Below, in pieces: positions 5,926 through 8,145 of a DNA stretch of 8,145 nt. The stretch spans positions 1 to 8,145 of the forward strand of contig JAZDDY010000087.1 of the NCBI GenBank assembly GCA_043809265.1, written 5' to 3'. The notes under the pieces are model-generated. The model made no database searches and had not been told where the DNA came from. It saw only the letters and a program-made list of their open reading frames with translations. Each line of letters opens with the position of its first letter. The first letter of the stretch is position 1. Source of the stretch: JAPLVS01 sp043809265 (GTDB lineage: Archaea; Iainarchaeota; Iainarchaeia; Iainarchaeales; DTGL01). A program made the position numbers and the translations under genes.

Positions 5926-6324
5926 TTACACTACCTGTTCTGCAAGGCCTGCGATTTTCGGCCAGCGCTCTGCAGACTCTTTTGCCACCGCGCCCTTTAT
6001 TTCGCTTGCCTTCGGAACGCCCTTGTCGTCCACAAGAATTGCCGCGTTGTCCTCGAATTTTATGCGCGTGCCGTCAGGCCTCCTGTATTCCTTTTTCACC
6101 CTGACCAATATCGCCCTTTCGACCTTTTTCCTGATTTCAGGCTTCCCCTTTCTCACGACAACATTGAGCATGTCCGCAATGCCCGCCTTCGGGCTCATTT
6201 TCTTCCTTGTCTTGTGCCCAAAAACCCCTATTATGTATAACTCTTTTGCTCCCGAGTTGTCTGTGCAGAAGAGCGTGCTCCTGAGCGTAAGGCACTTTGT
6301 CGGTGATGCGCTAATCGCTTTCAT
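5926..6324 (-). CDS. rplN: Large-subunit ribosomal protein uL14
   Basis: uL14 sits at the subunit interface and takes part in intersubunit bridges with 16S rRNA. The 132 residues match archaeal L14. Signatures include CTDNSGAKELYIIGVFGHK (20-38), KAGIADMLNVVVRKGKPEIR (46-65), the core KKEYRRPDGTRIKFEDNAA (77-95) that defines the archaeal/eukaryotic group, and the end ESAERWPKIAGLAEQVV. The ATG overlaps the uS17 stop by 4 nt (ATGA), with GAGG just upstream within the last uS17 codons, so the two are probably translationally coupled. Confidence 0.97.
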   Translation of the reverse strand: MKAISASPTKCLTLRSTLFCTDNSGAKELYIIGVFGHKTRKKMSPKAGIADMLNVVVRKGKPEIRKKVERAILVRVKKEYRRPDGTRIKFEDNAAILVDDKGVPKASEIKGAVAKESAERWPKIAGLAEQVV

Positions 6325-6617
6325 TTTTCCTCACTCACAATCTTTAAAACCGCGAAATTTTTTGTCTTGCTGAGCCTGCGGGTTTCGCCTATGATGACAG
6401 TATCGCCTTCCTTTGCGTTGATGCATGGCGGGTTGTGCGCGTGCACCCTCGAGCGCGCCTTCTTGTACCTCTCGAATTTCGGCACAAACATTGTGATAAT
6501 CCTTTCCACTGTGACAGTGCGGGTCGGCTTTGCGCTTATAACCTTGCCCTTGAAAGATTGCCCTCTCACGCTTGTGCTGCCGTGAACCGGGCACTTCTCA
6601 TCCTGGCATTCGCTCAT
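6321..6617 (-). CDS. rpsQ: Small-subunit ribosomal protein uS17 (archaeal S17)
   Basis: uS17 is a primary binder of 16S rRNA in the 5' domain. From ATG at 6617 it has 98 residues. It opens with a short archaeal N-terminus containing Cys4 and Cys9 (MSECQDEKCPVHG), followed by SVRGQSFKGKVISAKPTRTV (16-35) in the OB fold. FVPKFERYKKARSRVHAHNP (44-63) and PCINAKEGDTVIIGETR (64-80) follow, ending RLSKTKNFAVLKIV. A frame from 6665 would add 16 residues, but these merely read through the end of the RNase P gene in another frame. GGAGG at 6626-6630 lies 8 nt before the chosen ATG, which overlaps the upstream stop as ATGA. Confidence 0.97.
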   Translation of the reverse strand: MSECQDEKCPVHGSTSVRGQSFKGKVISAKPTRTVTVERIITMFVPKFERYKKARSRVHAHNPPCINAKEGDTVIIGETRRLSKTKNFAVLKIVSEEK

Positions 6618-6907
6618 ATCGCCTTCCTCCAGTATTCTTTCACCCTGTCTTCCGGCCTGAAGCAAAGCTTCCTGCCGTCCGCGCTCACGCCCGCATTTCC
6701 CGGAAGCGCGAATTCAAAAACGCATTCTTTTTTCGGAACCAATTTCTCGCCTTTTGCAGTTTCAATCCTAAAAGTGTTCTTTGTCTCGTCAACTATCTTT
6801 CCGGCCATTCCGACCCTTTCGCTTGCCGTGGATTCCTTCACCCTTGCTTTCAGCCCTATCAGCTCGTGGGCCATGAAATTCCTTTCATTTATATTGTATT
6901 TTTCCAT
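6614..6907 (-). CDS. rnp1: RNase P protein component 1 (Rpp29/Pop4 family)
   Basis: This is a protein subunit of archaeal RNase P, which removes 5' leaders from pre-tRNA; in known archaea it pairs with Rpp21 on the specificity domain of the RNA. The 97 residues match the archaeal family. The Sm-like barrel is seen in HELIGLKARVKESTASERVG (14-33), MAGKIVDETKNTFRIET (34-50), KLVPKKECVFEF (55-66), and the end SADGRKLCFRPEDRVKEYW (75-93). The start has GGTGA at 6912-6916 with a 4-nt spacer, 12 nt after the aIF1 stop. Its place between aIF1 and uS17 is the usual archaeal position. A second Met at residue 12 is unlikely to be the start because it lacks an SD. Confidence 0.95.
   Translation of the reverse strand: MEKYNINERNFMAHELIGLKARVKESTASERVGMAGKIVDETKNTFRIETAKGEKLVPKKECVFEFALPGNAGVSADGRKLCFRPEDRVKEYWRKAI
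6626..6630 (-). promoter_or_regulatory. Ribosome binding site of uS17
   Basis: GGAGG lies inside the last codons of the RNase P component 1 gene, 8 nt before the uS17 ATG. It is the only clear canonical GGAGG in the window; most other genes use a GGTG-type motif. It decides for the short uS17 start. Confidence 0.7.
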
Positions 6908-6919
6908 TTTTTCACCGTT

Positions 6920-7222
6920 TTAAGCGTCGATCAATTCTTCCTTGAATCCCTGTTTGAGCAGGATTTCTTTCACTTTTTCCTTGTGGGCTCCCTGCAATTC
7001 TATGATGCCGTTTTTCACTGTGCCGCCGCACGCAAGCTTTTTCTTGAACTCCTTGTTCAGTTCGTCCAAGTTTATGTCCTTGTCGAGGCCGCTTACCGTG
7101 GTCACGTGTTTTCCGAACCTTCTTTGCATTGTCCGCACCCTGATTTTCTGGGCTTCTTTTGCTATTTCCCCGCAGACGCACAGCTCCTTTGGCTGTCCGC
7201 AGACAGGGCAAAACCCAGCCAT
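6920..7222 (-). CDS. eif1: Translation initiation factor aIF1 (SUI1 family)
   Basis: aIF1 binds the 30S P site and promotes accurate start-codon choice. The 100 residues match the family. The N-terminus holds a probable zinc knuckle, Cys5-x2-Cys8 and Cys15-x-Cys17 (CPVCGQPKELCVCGEIAKE), found in many archaeal members. The SUI1 fold follows: KIRVRTMQRRFGKHVTTVSG (26-45), LDELNKEFKKKLACGGTVKN (52-71), and the signature GIIELQGAHKEKVKEILLKQ (72-91). The start lies 2 nt after the uL29 stop, with AGGTGG about 11 nt upstream in the end of uL29. Confidence 0.97.
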   Translation of the reverse strand: MAGFCPVCGQPKELCVCGEIAKEAQKIRVRTMQRRFGKHVTTVSGLDKDINLDELNKEFKKKLACGGTVKNGIIELQGAHKEKVKEILLKQGFKEELIDA

Positions 7223-7224
7223 TT

Positions 7225-7455
7225 CTATTTCTCCACCTCTTTTCCGTGTGCTTTTTCTTTCTCTGTTTCTTTTTCTTTCAGTATTGTAAGCATTCTTGCG
7301 ATGTCTCTCCTTATCGAGCGGATTTTTCCCGGGTTCTCGGGCCTTGTGCCTGAGGCGATGACCGCCTTCTCTTTCGCCAAATCCCTTCTCAGCGCCGCGG
7401 CCTTCTCTTTTATTTCGGCCGTGGCCAGTTCCCTTATCTCCGCTGTTTTTTTCAT
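7225..7455 (-). CDS. rpmC: Large-subunit ribosomal protein uL29
   Basis: uL29 lies at the polypeptide exit tunnel of the 50S subunit, close to where SRP docks. It is a small helical hairpin. The 76 residues begin KKTAEIRELATAEIKEKAAA, which fits the first helix, and continue with LRRDLAKEKAVIASGTRPEN. PGKIRSIRRDIARMLTILKE (42-61) is the second helix and carries the family motif IRxxRRxIARxLT. The end is a short Lys/Glu tail (KETEKEKAHGKEVEK). Sequence conservation of uL29 is low, so the position between uS3 and aIF1 adds support. GTGA lies 6 nt before the ATG, and the gap to uS3 is 6 nt. Confidence 0.95.
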   Translation of the reverse strand: MKKTAEIRELATAEIKEKAAALRRDLAKEKAVIASGTRPENPGKIRSIRRDIARMLTILKEKETEKEKAHGKEVEK

Positions 7456-7461
7456 TTCAGT

Positions 7462-8145
7462 TCACTCTTCTTTTTCCTTATCTTCGGTTTTTTTTTCGGT
7501 TTTTTCCTTTTTCCCTTTGTCGGCTTTTTTTTCTTTGGGCTTTTCCTTTTTTTCACCGGCTTCTTTTTCCTTTTTTTTCGGTTTTTCCTTTTTTTCCTCT
7601 TCTTTCTTCACTTCTTTCGCGGCCGGTTTTTCCTCTTCTTTGACAATCGTTTCAACAATTTCTGTTTTTTCTTCGGCCTTGGCGGTTTCTTCTTCCGGCT
7701 CTTCAATTTCCGGAACCTCTATGTTCTCTTCTTTTTTTTCCTCGTTTTTGCCGCCTTTCTGTTCCTCTCTAAGGTCCTCGATTCTCCTCTTGTCAGGGAA
7801 CACCACGTCAGGCCTTATTATGCGCAATTTGACGCCTATGGCGCCGACTTTTGGGTATGCCGCCCCGTGGGCGTAATCGACCAGGGCGGACTGTGCCCCT
7901 GCCTTTTTCATGTAGCCTTTCGCAAGCCTTTCCTTTCTCTTCCTTCCGCTTTTGCCTGCGAGCTTTCCCTTAAATATCAATTCAACGCCCTGCGCGCCTG
8001 CATGCATTATGTCGTCGACGCTCCTGGAGGCGACGCTCCTCCACGAATATCCGCGCCCGAGCAATGCGATGATCCTGTCGACCATTGCCTGCGCGTCCAG
8101 TTCCGGCTTTTCAATCTGCTGTATTTCCAATTGCGGGTTTTCTAT
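7462..8145 (-). CDS. rpsC: Small-subunit ribosomal protein uS3, 5' end cut by window, with long charged C-terminal tail
   Basis: uS3 forms part of the mRNA entry channel in the 30S head. The 227 visible codons start inside the protein with IENPQLEIQQIEKPELDAQA, a sequence archaeal S3 shows after its KH domain, so the KH domain and start codon lie beyond 8145. A frame opening at TTG 8130 is not the real start; that codon is the Leu of NPQLEIQ. The C-terminal S3 domain follows, with LLGRGYSWRSVASRSV, AGAQGVELIFKGKLAGKSG, KGYMKKAGAQSALVDYAHGA and VGAIGVKLRIIRPDVVFPD. The final 102 residues (7465-7770) are an unusual low-complexity tail, first Glu-rich and then Lys-rich. Archaeal S3 normally ends soon after the RPDVV region or with a modest tail. 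Confidence 0.97.
   Translation of the reverse strand: MENPQLEIQQIEKPELDAQAMVDRIIALLGRGYSWRSVASRSVDDIMHAGAQGVELIFKGKLAGKSGRKRKERLAKGYMKKAGAQSALVDYAHGAAYPKVGAIGVKLRIIRPDVVFPDKRRIEDLREEQKGGKNEEKKEENIEVPEIEEPEEETAKAEEKTEIVETIVKEEEKPAAKEVKKEEEKKEKPKKKEKEAGEKKEKPKEKKADKGKKEKTEKKTEDKEKEE
7465..7770 (-). other. Low-complexity acidic-then-basic C-terminal tail of uS3
   Basis: This part of the uS3 gene encodes about 102 residues with no recognisable domain. A stretch at 7630-7725 has about 14 Glu and 3 Lys in 32 residues. The remainder to the stop has about 25 Lys and 16 Glu in 55 residues. KKEKPK occurs twice about 14 residues apart, suggesting expansion of a short repeat. The plus strand shows this as a long T-rich pyrimidine tract with several T7-T8 runs. 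The tail is probably disordered; a role in binding rRNA or mRNA is only inferred. Confidence 0.8.

Noticed and set aside
6618..6665. 16-residue N-terminal extension of uS17
   Set aside because: The extra codons only re-read the end of the RNase P gene. GGAGG plus an ATGA overlap mark the ATG at 6617.
7470..7620. Plus-strand T-rich tract as terminator or repeat array
   Set aside because: The operon runs on the other strand, where this is the Lys/Glu-rich uS3 tail inside an open frame. There is no stem before it and no regular repeat unit with spacers, so it is neither a terminator nor a CRISPR.
6572..7876. 434-codon plus-strand open frame
   Set aside because: It runs antisense through uS17, Rpp29, aIF1, uL29 and uS3, all clearly recognised. 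Its product is Phe/Ser low complexity, the mirror of Lys/Glu codons, and it has no recognisable domain.

Overview
The window is a stretch of an archaeal ribosomal-protein superoperon (the S10/spc-type cluster). All genes lie on the minus strand, so transcription runs from the right edge (8145) to the left edge (1). Eighteen genes follow one another in transcript order: uS3 (5' end cut by the window), uL29, aIF1 (SUI1), RNase P component 1 (Rpp29/Pop4 family), uS17, uL14, uL24, eS4, uL5, uS14, uS8, uL6, eL32, eL19, uL18, uS5, uL30 and uL15 (3' end cut by the window).

The organism is an archaeon. eS4, eL19, eL32, Rpp29 and aIF1 sit inside a bacterial-style operon, and the shared proteins are of the archaeal type: uS5 and uS17 carry the archaeal cysteine signatures, uL30 is long, and uS14 is the zinc form. 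Short proteins, Lys/Ala/Glu-rich tails on several ribosomal proteins, ATGA overlaps and a very compact layout suggest a small-genome DPANN-type lineage. That placement is inference; 16S rRNA or a concatenated ribosomal-protein tree would be needed to settle it.

Layout: 6320-8145 holds uS3, uL29, aIF1, Rpp29 and uS17, which link ribosome assembly with initiation and tRNA processing. 4136-6324 holds uL14, uL24, eS4, uL5 and uS14. 1597-4126 holds uS8, uL6, eL32, eL19 and uL18. 1-1600 holds uS5, uL30 and uL15. The largest intergenic gap is 20 nt (uS8 to uL6), and six junctions overlap (five by 4 nt, one by 1 nt). There is therefore no room for internal promoters, terminators or RNA genes, and I see none. 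No stretch above 20 nt is non-coding.

Translation signals are unusually readable. Most starts are preceded by a GGTGA or GGTGG Shine-Dalgarno (SD) motif, complementary to the CACC of the archaeal 16S 3' end. The motif usually lies in the last codons of the upstream gene or is fused with its stop codon, as in TAGGTGA. These motifs decide several starts: uL30, uS8, eS4, eL19, uL24 and uS17 start downstream of the longest possible ORF, and uL5 starts at GTG.

No new defence, mobile or regulatory system is present. Points worth a second look are the acidic-then-basic tail of about 100 residues on uS3, the Lys-rich N-terminal extension of eL32, a 43-residue uS14 lying in frame directly behind the uL5 stop codon, and the stop/SD fused junctions.
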